Origin: Thermoanaerobaculum sp964488355
GTDB taxonomy: Bacteria; Acidobacteriota; Thermoanaerobaculia; Thermoanaerobaculales; Thermoanaerobaculaceae
Assembly: GCA_964488355.1 (NCBI GenBank)
Contig: CAZAUJ010000009.1
Coordinates: 49,846 to 113,845, forward strand
Direction: 5' to 3'
Length of the DNA stretch: 64,000 bases
Shown in pieces: positions 53,712 to 61,809 of this stretch (position 1 is its first letter; each line of letters starts with the position of its first letter). The notes beneath the pieces are model-generated. The model was not told the origin of the DNA and made no database searches. It saw only the letters and a list, made by a program, of their open reading frames with translations. A program made the position numbers and the translations under genes.

Positions 53712-54994
53712 CTGGGCTGGTTGCTCTTCTGCTGGCACGCGGGGCTGTGGCCGAGGAACGGGTGCTTTCCGTTTCTGAGGCGTTACAGCTGGCCATGCAG
53801 GCTCCGGCTTTACAGGCAGCTCACTTTGCCACGTTAGCCGCTGGGTTTGCCGTTGAAGAGGTCAAAGCCACCAAGCTGCCGCAGCTGGAGGTGGCAGGCC
53901 AGGCGAGAAGCCTCAACAAGGACCCAGGTTTCCTGGTTCCCCGGGGGGCTTTCGGTAACCCGGTGGCTCTTGCCCTGGTCACGGGCGAGCGGGATGTGCA
54001 GGAGGGTCGGTTGCAAGCCTCCTACGTGCTTTGGGATTGGGGCCGCAGGGACTGGGCGGTGAAGGCGGCGCGAAAAGAGGAGGAAGCGGCTGCCGCGCAG
54101 GAGGGGACGCTCCGCCGCTCGCTCTTGCTTGCCGCCCTGCGGGCCTTTGCCGCGGCGCAACAGGCGCAGGGGGAGCTGGAGGCTCTGGAGGCGGCGGTGG
54201 CCACCGCTCAGGAAACCTTGCGGGTGGTTACGGCGATGGTCAAGCAGCAGCTGCTGCCGGACTCGGACCGTTTGGCTGCGGAGTTTTTCCTGGCGCAACG
54301 CCAGGCGGAGCTGGCCCAGGCCAAGGCTCACCACGCTGCTGCTTTGGCGATGCTGAGGGAGCTGACGGGGCAAAGCTGCTCGGGGGTGGAAGCGGCAAGG
54401 CTTCCGCCTTTGGCTAGCCTGCCGGAGGCAGGGGAAGGGGAACGGGAGGAGGTGCGGCAAGCAGCCGCTCAGGCGCAGGCAGCGGAGGCACTGGCGCGCG
54501 TTTTTCAGCGCGAAGCCTGGCCGGTGGTTTGGCTGGCTGCGGGAGCAGAGAATGTCCGCGATCACTTCCTCCTGCATCAAAGCAATTCGTACGGTGTGGT
54601 GGGGCTGCGGGCTAACCTCTTTGACGGCGGGAAGTCTCGAGCCGTAGCCGCTCGTTATCGGGCCTTGGCGAAGGCCGCGGAGGCGCAGAAGGAGTCTCGG
54701 CAGCGAGCCGTGGACCGGGAGGTGGCGGTGGCCCGTGCTCAGGTTCGGGCCTTTTGGGAACAGCAACGGGCGGCGGAAAGTGCTGTGGCTGCTGCCCAGG
54801 AGGAGCTGCGCGTGGAGCAGTTGCGCCACGGCCAGGGCTTCGCCACTACCCGCGACCTGTTGGCAGCGCAGGAACACGTGGCCCGGGCGCGGGCGGCTCT
54901 TGCCGGGGCGCGTGCAGGCTTTCTCGTTGCGGCTGGGGAGCTGGTAGCGGCCGCAGGTCAGGACGTGCTGGCGTTTTTTGGAGGTGGGCAATGA
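53696..54994 (+). CDS. TolC-family outer-membrane efflux protein (second unit)
   Basis: A 432-residue TolC homologue with signal peptide (ILAGLVALLLARGAVAEE) and two coiled-coil repeats. Signature elements are LSVSEALQLAMQAP at the start, LFDGGKSRAVAARYRALA near residue 310 and GFATTRDLLAAQEHVARAR near the end. The start is GTG 53696 within the regulator gene. It forms the outer-membrane part of the EmrAB-type pump. The stop overlaps the adaptor start by four bases. Confidence 0.88.
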   Translation: MRRILAGLVALLLARGAVAEERVLSVSEALQLAMQAPALQAAHFATLAAGFAVEEVKATKLPQLEVAGQARSLNKDPGFLVPRGAFGNPVALALVTGERDVQEGRLQASYVLWDWGRRDWAVKAARKEEEAAAAQEGTLRRSLLLAALRAFAAAQQAQGELEALEAAVATAQETLRVVTAMVKQQLLPDSDRLAAEFFLAQRQAELAQAKAHHAAALAMLRELTGQSCSGVEAARLPPLASLPEAGEGEREEVRQAAAQAQAAEALARVFQREAWPVVWLAAGAENVRDHFLLHQSNSYGVVGLRANLFDGGKSRAVAARYRALAKAAEAQKESRQRAVDREVAVARAQVRAFWEQQRAAESAVAAAQEELRVEQLRHGQGFATTRDLLAAQEHVARARAALAGARAGFLVAAGELVAAAGQDVLAFFGGGQ

Positions 54995-56082
54995 GCACGC
55001 AAAAAAGAAACGTTGGAGTCCTTTTAGGAATCGTGATCCTAGTTCTGGGTGGTGTCCTGTCTGGCCGGTGGTTGTACTTCCGCTTTACCCATGTTTCCAC
55101 CGAAGCGGCCTACGTGAAGGCTGATATGGCGGAGGTGGCGCCGGAAGTGCCTGGCCAGGTGGTGGAGGTGCTGGTGCAAGAAGGGGAAAGGGTGGAGGCT
55201 GGGACGGTTCTTGTCCGCTTAGAAGGGGCCAGTCTGCGGCACGCGCGGGAGCAAGCCGAGGGGCGAGTGAAGCAGCTTGCTGACATGGTCCGTCGTCAGG
55301 GGACACAGGTGGAGAAAACCCGCAAGCTCTTGGCCACCGCCGAGGAGGCGGCTGAAGCAGCTGTGAAGGCGGCGGAATCGCAGCTCGTTAAGGCACAGGC
55401 GCAGCGGGATTACCTATCGGCCCAGGAAGCCCGCCTTGCCTCGCTGCTGGCGGAAAAAGCGGTTCCGCGCTCGCGCTACGAGGAGGTGGAGGCGGCTGCC
55501 AAAGCGGCGCAGGCGGACGTGGAAGCCGCCCAACAGGCCGTGGTAGCCGCCAAAGCCAAGCTGGCGGAGGTGCGCGTTCAGTGGCTTACGCTCCGCGAGG
55601 CGGAGGCGGGCCTGGAGGAGGCCCGGGCCGGGTTGGCGCAAGCGGAAGCCGGTCTAAGGCAAGCCCAATGGGCTGAAGGCAAGAGCGAAATTCGCGCACC
55701 AATAACAGGGGTGGTGGCGCGGGTATTCGTCAGGCCTGGCGATTTTGCCGCACCGGGACGGCCCGTCGTGGCCACGTACGACCCGGCTACCCGTTACGTG
55801 GAAGCTCGTTTCGAGGAAACTAAGGTGGAGCACTTGGCCGTGGGCCAGAAGGCTAGGGTGAGGGTGGATGCGTTGCCCGGGCTCGAGCTTTCCGCCACTA
55901 TCCGTCGCATAACGCCGGCAGCGGCCCAAGAGTTCGCCCTCATTCCTCGCGACGTGACCGCAGGTGAGTTCACCAAGGTGACGCAGAGGGTGCCGGTTGA
56001 GCTGGTCATCGAGCACATGGAAAAGTACCCGCAAATTGTTCCCGGGCTGTCGGTTGAAATAGCGGTCAAAAAGGACAGATAA
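54991..56082 (+). CDS. emrA: EmrA/HlyD-family membrane-fusion adaptor
   Basis: A 363-residue adaptor. An N-terminal transmembrane anchor (about residues 8-28), a lipoyl-like domain (STEAAYVKADMAEVAPEVPG, the typical EmrA TDDAYV-like start), a long alanine-rich coiled coil (about residues 90-225) and a beta-barrel (IRAPITGVVARVFVRPGDF) are in the usual order. ATG 54991 overlaps the tolC stop in ATGA. The longer open frame back to 54754 lies within tolC. Confidence 0.9.
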   Translation: MSTQKRNVGVLLGIVILVLGGVLSGRWLYFRFTHVSTEAAYVKADMAEVAPEVPGQVVEVLVQEGERVEAGTVLVRLEGASLRHAREQAEGRVKQLADMVRRQGTQVEKTRKLLATAEEAAEAAVKAAESQLVKAQAQRDYLSAQEARLASLLAEKAVPRSRYEEVEAAAKAAQADVEAAQQAVVAAKAKLAEVRVQWLTLREAEAGLEEARAGLAQAEAGLRQAQWAEGKSEIRAPITGVVARVFVRPGDFAAPGRPVVATYDPATRYVEARFEETKVEHLAVGQKARVRVDALPGLELSATIRRITPAAAQEFALIPRDVTAGEFTKVTQRVPVELVIEHMEKYPQIVPGLSVEIAVKKDR

Positions 56083-56086
56083 CTCC

Positions 56087-57628
56087 ATGGCAGCGAATGC
56101 CCACGAGGTCAACAAGTGGCTGGTAGCCGCCCTAGTGTCGGCGGGTATTTTCATCGCCCTTCTGGACACCACCATTGTGGACATCGTCCTACCCAAGATG
56201 ATGAGCGAGCTGGAGGCTGACCTTTACGGGGTGCAATGGGTGATTATCGCCTATTTTCTCGGGGCAGCGGTGTCCATGACAGTAGTAGGCTGGTTGGCGG
56301 AGGCTTTCGGCCATCGCAACACCTACGCCTTGGGTGTGGCCCTCTTTGCCTTCACCTCGGCCCTCTGCGGCCTGGCAGCCAACCTAGAGCTCATGCTGGC
56401 GGCTCGCTTCGTCCAAGGCGTCGCGGAGGGCATGATGCTTCCGGTGGGCGCGCTCATCCTCACGGATGCCTTTCCTCCGGAGCAGCGCGGTTTGGCCTTG
56501 GGGGTATACGGCTTGGGCGCCTCCTTTGCCCCGGCGATTGGGCCTTCCCTGGGCGGCTTTATCACCGAGCACCTTACCTGGCGATGGGTTTTTTGGGTAA
56601 ATGTGCCCATTGGCATGGCCGATGCCCTTCTGGCCTATCTCTTATTGGCCAACGTGCGCTCGGAAAAGGTTCGCAAGCTGGATTTGGTCGGGTTGACTTT
56701 GCTGTCCGTGTCTCTTGGGAGCTTTATCGTGTTCATTTCCAAAGGACAGGAAAAGGGTTGGCTCGAGTCGGATTTCATTCTTTATAGCTTTCTGATTTTC
56801 TGCGTCACCTTCTTGGGTTTTGTGGTGTGGGACCTTCTCGCCCCTGAACCCCTACTGCCGCGCCAACTATTCGTCAATTCCGGTGTGGTCCTTTCCCTGC
56901 TGGCCATGGCTTTTGTTTCCATGGCCGCCTACGGGGTGTTTCTCATGCTGCCGGTTTATTTGCAGAAGCTAAAAGGCTTCACCACGTTGCAGGCGGGTTT
57001 AATCATGCTGCCCGGTTCCCTGGCGGCCGCGCTGACGACCATGCTTTCGGGTTTGCTTTCGGACAAGCTGAGGCCCAAGTGGGTGGCGGCTTTCTTCCTT
57101 CTCTGCATGTTCGTGGCCACCTGGCAGTTTCGCACCGGGTTTTTTGTCCCCCGGAGTGCGACCGTTTGGGACAACTTTTGGTGGGGACTGGCTATGGGCG
57201 GGGTGTTCACGCCTCTTTTCCTGCTGCTCTTGGCTTCCGTGCCCAAGGAAGAGTTTTCCGATGCATCCATGGTGATGAACGTGGTGCGGTTGATCATGGG
57301 CTCGGTAGGCACCGCCTTGGCAACCAACACCTTCACCAATCGCTCGGTAACCTTCTACGACGCCCTGGCCAGTCGCATTGAGTTGGGTTCTTCCTGGGGC
57401 TACGAGCTGCTCATGCGGCTGGGAGCCGTCCCCGCGAGCAGCGGACAGGTGCCTGAAGATGTGATGGTGAGGGCGAAAGCAGCCGCAGGCACGCTGTTGC
57501 AGGCCCTGGCCTCAGGAGAGGCGTTCCAGGCTACCTGGCGGCACTTAGCTCTTTGGGGGTTGGTGGCCATGGCGGTGGTGCTGTTGATGAAAAACGTTCG
57601 CGCTTCGGGTGGCACAGGGGTCCATTAG
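56087..57628 (+). CDS. emrB: DHA2-family (EmrB/QacA) drug:H+ antiporter
   Basis: A 513-residue MFS transporter with 14 helices. The helix 1 motif is FIALLDTTIVDIVLPKM (DHA2 motif D1). Motif A-like LAEAFGHRNTYALG lies near residue 70. Motif C, LGVYGLGASFAPAIGPSLGG, near residue 140, marks antiporters. It pumps a lipophilic drug or toxic metabolite through the EmrA-TolC path. It starts four bases after emrA and ends the unit. Confidence 0.92.
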   Translation: MAANAHEVNKWLVAALVSAGIFIALLDTTIVDIVLPKMMSELEADLYGVQWVIIAYFLGAAVSMTVVGWLAEAFGHRNTYALGVALFAFTSALCGLAANLELMLAARFVQGVAEGMMLPVGALILTDAFPPEQRGLALGVYGLGASFAPAIGPSLGGFITEHLTWRWVFWVNVPIGMADALLAYLLLANVRSEKVRKLDLVGLTLLSVSLGSFIVFISKGQEKGWLESDFILYSFLIFCVTFLGFVVWDLLAPEPLLPRQLFVNSGVVLSLLAMAFVSMAAYGVFLMLPVYLQKLKGFTTLQAGLIMLPGSLAAALTTMLSGLLSDKLRPKWVAAFFLLCMFVATWQFRTGFFVPRSATVWDNFWWGLAMGGVFTPLFLLLLASVPKEEFSDASMVMNVVRLIMGSVGTALATNTFTNRSVTFYDALASRIELGSSWGYELLMRLGAVPASSGQVPEDVMVRAKAAAGTLLQALASGEAFQATWRHLALWGLVAMAVVLLMKNVRASGGTGVH

Positions 57629-57946
57629 CCGTGGGTGGCTTGCCGACTACTGGAAAACCAAACTTTTTTCCTCGGTTGGCCATAACGGGGAAATGATTTG
57701 AGGCGAGGGGGCCGAGGGCTTTCGGGGCACGGCGAGGCTCCACTGCGGGGAGAGGCGAGGTCGTTGTTCAGGAGCTGGGTGCACACGAACCGCGACGCTG
57801 AGCAAGAACCCCCGTGAGCTTTGCCGTTCTCACGGCCCTTCAGGCGCAAAAGCGAGGCGACACACACAGTAACTTGACACGTGGCGGGGGTGGCTTTAGA
57901 TTGCTTTTGAGCTAGTGAAATGTTTCACTAGATCGGGGGTGGGCCG
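57629..57946. other. Intergenic region between efflux unit and hydrogenase remnant
   Basis: About 318 bases with no credible gene. It contains a perfect hairpin CCGTGAG (57812-57818) / CTCACGG (57829-57835), without a T tract, and the promoter and operator described next. Confidence 0.6.
57874..57931 (+). promoter_or_regulatory. Promoter with Rex-like palindrome before the hydrogenase remnant
   Basis: TTGACA (57874-57879) and TAGATT (57897-57902) have ideal 17-base spacing. The palindrome CTAGTGAAATGTTTCACTAG (57912-57931) starts about where transcription would begin. Nine-base arms are perfect around a TG centre, and the core GTGAA-N4-TTCAC matches the inner Rex operator exactly. A repressor position is evident. 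Confidence 0.65.
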
Positions 57947-58663
57947 ATGCAGACACTGCAAATGGACCAAACGGCACTGTCGCAACTTCTTCAAGTCCTC
58001 CAGCGGTTCGGGCGGCTGATTGCCCCGGTAGAGAAGGCGCCAGGGGTGTTCGCCCTGGAGTTCGTCGAGGACCTCTTGCGGGTGCGGCCCGATGTCTTGC
58101 GCACCATCTTGCCCATCAAGAAGTTCCTTTTGCGGCCAAAGTTCGTGATGTTGCGAGGCAGCTTTGCCAACGGCTTAACCAGCGATGACAACACCTTTGG
58201 GCCCATGGTGTACTTCGGGGCACACGCCTGCGACGTGCACGCCCTGCGCATTCTGGACACGTTGTTTCTGGGAGGGTACCCTGATCCATACTACGAGTCC
58301 AATCGCCGCAACCTGATGGTAGTGGGCTACGGGTGCTTTCCGGACGAAAAGTGCTTTTGCCAGTCCATGGGGTGCGCCACTGCCGACACGGGGTTTGATC
58401 TTTTTCTCACACCGTTGTCGGGCAGGTACTTGGTGACAGTGGGTTCGGCCAAGGGTGACGATGTGGTGCGTGCCGCGCCGGAGCTCTTTCGCGCCGCCAC
58501 GCGCCGGGACATTCAGGACTACCTCGAGCGGTGCATCCGGTCAACACCTTGGTCGGCGGCTTTGGCAAGCTGCCGCGCCACCGCGAGCTGGAGGCTCTGG
58601 CCCGCGAGCTGGAAGAGGCCTTGCCGGTTTTGGACCGGTTCGTGGAGCTGGCCTCTTCCATAG
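57947..58663 (+). pseudogene. hydB: Sulfhydrogenase beta subunit HydB, 5' fragment only
   Basis: The first about 195 residues match the iron-sulfur beta subunit of NiFe sulfhydrogenases: YFGAHACDVHALRILDTLF near residue 90 and the cysteine group GCFPDEKCFCQSMGC near residue 127. Family members are about 340 residues and continue with two ferredoxin-type clusters. Here the similarity stops at DIQDYLERC, and after about 58520-58531 the frame reads the hydA sequence out of frame until 58663. The missing C terminus, hydG, hydD and hydA N terminus imply an internal deletion or misassembly. The promoter and ribosome-binding site (GGGGGTGGG) are intact. Confidence 0.75.
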
Positions 58664-59364
58664 CCTTGCCCCGGATAGAGCCTGGCCCCACGGTTTACGT
58701 GGCGCTGCGCCCTTATGCCGAGGCCTTCCGCTTCCGCGGGGTCTCCCTGTGCACTTCGCGAGGGGAAGAGTTCCCCTTGGAGGCTTACCGCCAGGTGATT
58801 CGAGAGTTCACGGTGGAGCACTCCCATGCTAAGCATGCCGCTCTAGAGGAGGGGACGACGTACATGGTGGGTTCTTTGGCGCGCCTGAAGCTTTGGGGCC
58901 ACTACCTGACTGGCCGTGCCCGTGCGGCGATGGAAAGGCTGCTGCCGGACCCCAAGGACAACAACCCCTTGCTGAACAATTGGGCCCAGTTGGTGGAGCT
59001 GGTGCACGCGGTGGAGCGGTCTTTGGAGCTTTGCCAGGAGCTCCTGGGTCAACCGGAGGTGGCGAGTGACCTGGTGGATTATGGAGTGCGTGCGGGTCAC
59101 GGAATAGGGGCCATCGAGGTGCCTCGCGGTACCCTCTTTCACGAGTACGAGCTGGATGACGAGGGTCGGGTGGTGTCGGCCAACGTCGTCACGCCGACGG
59201 CACAAAACCTCGCCAACCTGGAACGGGAGCTGCGCGTGGCCGCCCAGGGGCTGTTGTCGCAGGCGGAAGGAGTTGCCGACGCAGAGCTCAAGTTGCGGTT
59301 GGAGATGGTGGCCCGCGCCTACGACCCGTGCATCTCCTGCTCGGTCCACCTGGTGCGGGAGTGA
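58531..59364 (+). pseudogene. hydA: NiFe-hydrogenase large subunit HydA, 3' fragment only
   Basis: A 277-residue fragment. It begins at VHPVNTLVGGFGKLPRH, normally an internal segment of the large subunit, and ends with the C-terminal nickel-ligand motif DPCISCSVHLV. The N-terminal ligand motif (RxCGxC) is absent. The GTG at 58531 is therefore an internal codon exposed by the junction with hydB. Without the L1 cysteines and the small subunit this cannot be an active hydrogenase. The downstream protease gene overlaps its stop by four bases. Confidence 0.78.
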
Positions 59365-59831
59365 AGCCTCGGGTCTTAGTGGTGGCCTTTGGCAACCCAA
59401 TGATGGGTGACGACGGCGTGGGCCCCGCGGTGCTGGAACAGCTGCGGCAAGGGCCCGTGCCACCCTGGGTGCGGCTGGAGGAAGGGGGAACGGATGCCAC
59501 CTGCCTGCTGCGGCTTTGGCACGGCGAGGAAACGGTGATCTTGGTCGAGGCGGCCCGGCTGGGAGCAGCTCCCGGGACCGTGCATTGCCTTTCTCTGAAG
59601 GAGCTGCTGGCCCTGCGCCAGACTCCCCAACACGCCCATGCCCTTTCCCTGCCCTCCTGTCTGGCCTGGGTGTTGCTCGCACGTCCGGAGCTGGCGAAGG
59701 CTCACGTTTGCTTGGTGGGTGTGGAGCCGGCGGCGGTGAGCCCTTGTACCAGCCTTTCGCCAGTGGTGGCAGCGGTGCTGCCCAATCTGGTGCGGCACGT
59801 TCGGGAGCAGACCGGCATCGTCGCCCCTTAG
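59361..59831 (+). CDS. Hydrogenase maturation protease (HyaD/HycI family)
   Basis: A 156-residue endopeptidase that removes the C-terminal extension of NiFe-hydrogenase large subunits after nickel insertion. It shows VAFGNPMMGDDGVGPAVLE at the N terminus, with the first nickel-binding acidic residue in GDDGVG. The LVEAARLGAAPGTVH and CLVGVEPAAVSPCTSLSP segments follow. The HydA fragment has no visible C-terminal extension after DPCxxC, yet the protease remains linked. GTG 59361 overlaps the hydA stop. Confidence 0.88.
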   Translation: MKPRVLVVAFGNPMMGDDGVGPAVLEQLRQGPVPPWVRLEEGGTDATCLLRLWHGEETVILVEAARLGAAPGTVHCLSLKELLALRQTPQHAHALSLPSCLAWVLLARPELAKAHVCLVGVEPAAVSPCTSLSPVVAAVLPNLVRHVREQTGIVAP

Positions 59832-59938
59832 CCCCCGCGATTGGTCGAGAATTGTTTGCCTTGGAGGGAGCGTGCTGCCGATCTTCCGCTGGGCCGGCGT
59901 CCACATTTTTTCTCTTCCCTTGCGCTAAGCTTTGAGGT

Positions 59939-61207
59939 ATGGGTCAAGGTTTCGAGCTTTTACCATGGGTGGATGCGCGGGCGCTGCAGCTGTTGCTGGT
60001 TTTGGTGCTCGCGTTCCTTTTGGGTTTGGAGCGGGAGGGGCGCAAGGCCACGGCAGGCCACTACGTGTTTGGCGGCGTGCGCACCTTTCCTCTGATTGGC
60101 CTTTTGGGTTACGGGGTGGCCCTCTTGAACCCGGGTTCCTGGCTCGCGGTGATGCTGGGTCTGTGGGCTGTGGCCGCCTTGCTGGTGGTTTCCTACGCCC
60201 ACAAGGTAGCGAGCGCAGGGGAAGCTGGGGTCACCACCGAAGTGACCGGCTTGTACACCTACCTGGTAGGCGCTCTGGTGGCCAGCGGCGCCTATTGGAT
60301 TGCCACCGCGCTGGTGGTGGTGGCGCTGCTGCTCTTGGAGCTCAAGGTGGCTTTGGAAGGATTGGCCGAACGGATCCCCCCTCGGGAGGTGCTGACACTT
60401 ACGCAGTTTCTGCTGGTGTCGGCGGTGGTGCTGCCCCTGTTACCCAACCGAGCCTTCGGACCCTTTGCTATTAACCCCTTCCGCCTCTGGTTGGTGGTAG
60501 TGGCGGTGAGCGGCCTTTCCTACGTTTCGTACCTGGTGCAGCAGCGGTTGGGGGAACGGGCGAGTGTGCCGCTTGCGGCGGTTTTGGGCGGGCTGTACTC
60601 CTCCACCATGGCTACCTTGGTCCTGGCTCGTCGCTCACGCGAGACGCAGGGGGGGAGCCTCTACGCCGCCGCGGCGCTTCTCGCTTCATCCGTCATGTAC
60701 CTTCGGGTTTGGTTGCTGTTGGCGCTCTTTGCCCCGGCCTTGGCGCGTCAGCTGAGCCTGAGTCTTTTCCTGCTGTTTTTTTTGGGCGCGGTGGTAGCGG
60801 GACCTTGGCTGGCGGCGAGCTTGGTGCGGAGGCGGGGTGAAGGAGCCACCAACGCCCCGTTAAACCCGTTGGAGTTGACCACTGCCTTGGCCTTTGCCGC
60901 CGTGTTCCTGCTTCTCACCGTGGGTAGTCAGCTGGTGAACCGATGGTGGGGTGAGGCTGGGGTTTATGTGTTTTCTGTGTTGGCTGGTGTGGTGGATGTG
61001 GATCCCTATGTGATGAGCGTAGCACAACAGGCCGAGAGCGGGCTGTTGCCTCTGGCCGGGAAGGCCGTGTTGCTGGCTCTGGCCGGCAACCAGCTCGCCA
61101 AGGGCGCGTACGCGTTGATTTTGGGTGGCAGGCCGATGGGGCGGGCAGCCCTGGTAACCCTCGGGGTCATGGCCCTGGCCACCGCCGGGGCGGCGGCCTG
61201 GCTCTAG
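59939..61207 (+). CDS. MgtC/SapB-DUF4010 family membrane protein
   Basis: A 422-residue polytopic protein with about twelve helices. The N-terminal MgtC-like domain has LVLAFLLGLEREGRKATAGHYVFG (core GLEREGR near residue 30) and FPLIGLLGYG. The larger C-terminal domain matches DUF4010 (GGLYSSTMATLVLARRSRE near residue 220, and VDVDPYVMSVAQ near residue 355). Some relatives are proposed magnesium-related or aromatic-compound transport proteins; the function here is unknown. Confidence 0.8.
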   Translation: MGQGFELLPWVDARALQLLLVLVLAFLLGLEREGRKATAGHYVFGGVRTFPLIGLLGYGVALLNPGSWLAVMLGLWAVAALLVVSYAHKVASAGEAGVTTEVTGLYTYLVGALVASGAYWIATALVVVALLLLELKVALEGLAERIPPREVLTLTQFLLVSAVVLPLLPNRAFGPFAINPFRLWLVVVAVSGLSYVSYLVQQRLGERASVPLAAVLGGLYSSTMATLVLARRSRETQGGSLYAAAALLASSVMYLRVWLLLALFAPALARQLSLSLFLLFFLGAVVAGPWLAASLVRRRGEGATNAPLNPLELTTALAFAAVFLLLTVGSQLVNRWWGEAGVYVFSVLAGVVDVDPYVMSVAQQAESGLLPLAGKAVLLALAGNQLAKGAYALILGGRPMGRAALVTLGVMALATAGAAAWL

Positions 61208-61809
61208 GCGCTAGGGGAGAAAACCCCTCGCCCCAGGGCGAAGGCCTTGCGGTTGAGCTCCAAAAAGCGTGCGGGGATGCGCCGCTCCAGGCAAGACCAC
61301 CAAACCTCCTCCGGCAGGGGCAACAGGCGCGAGATGGCACCCAGGAGCACCACGTTGGCGGCCTTGACGTTGCCCGCCTGTTTGGCAAGGTCTTCTCCGG
61401 GGATGAGCACGAGCTTCCCTCCGAGGGCGGCGATGGCCTGCTGCAGATGGCTGTCTTCCGGGTACGGCGTGCCGCCAACGGTAACCGTAATGGGCAGGAT
61501 GTTCATGTCGTTTACCAAGGCGGCGCCGCCGCGAGCGAGGTACTCGACAAACCGCAAGGCTTCCAGCTTTTCGAACGCCACCAGCACGTCCGCTTCGCCC
61601 AGACCGACCAGGGGCGAGAAAACCTCCTGTCGGTGCCAGCGCACGTGGGATATGACGCTCCCTCCCCTTTGTGACATGCCGTGGACTTCCGACTTCTTGA
61701 CGTCGTACCCAGCCTCCAGGCCCACTTCCGCCAGGATTTGAGAGGCAAGAATGGTACCTTGCCCACCCACCCCAACCAGCACACAGTTAAAAGCTTCAGG
61801 GCTGTTCAT
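61204..61809 (-). CDS. iorB: Indolepyruvate ferredoxin oxidoreductase, beta subunit
   Basis: A 201-residue IorB, homologous to gamma subunits of 2-oxoacid oxidoreductases. It has VLVGVGGQGTILASQILAEVG at the N terminus (core GVGGQGT), KKSEVHGMSQRGGSVISHVRW near residue 40 and a C-terminal region with ILLGAISRL-like text. With IorA it oxidises aryl-pyruvates to aryl-acetyl-CoA. ATG 61809 overlaps the iorA stop by four bases. Confidence 0.92.
   Translation of the reverse strand: MNSPEAFNCVLVGVGGQGTILASQILAEVGLEAGYDVKKSEVHGMSQRGGSVISHVRWHRQEVFSPLVGLGEADVLVAFEKLEALRFVEYLARGGAALVNDMNILPITVTVGGTPYPEDSHLQQAIAALGGKLVLIPGEDLAKQAGNVKAANVVLLGAISRLLPLPEEVWWSCLERRIPARFLELNRKAFALGRGVFSPSA

Noticed and set aside
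57812..57835. Perfect CCGTGAG/CTCACGG hairpin as a terminator of the efflux unit.
   Set aside because: No T tract follows on either strand and it lies about 180 bases from the emrB stop, so it is only noted as an inverted repeat.
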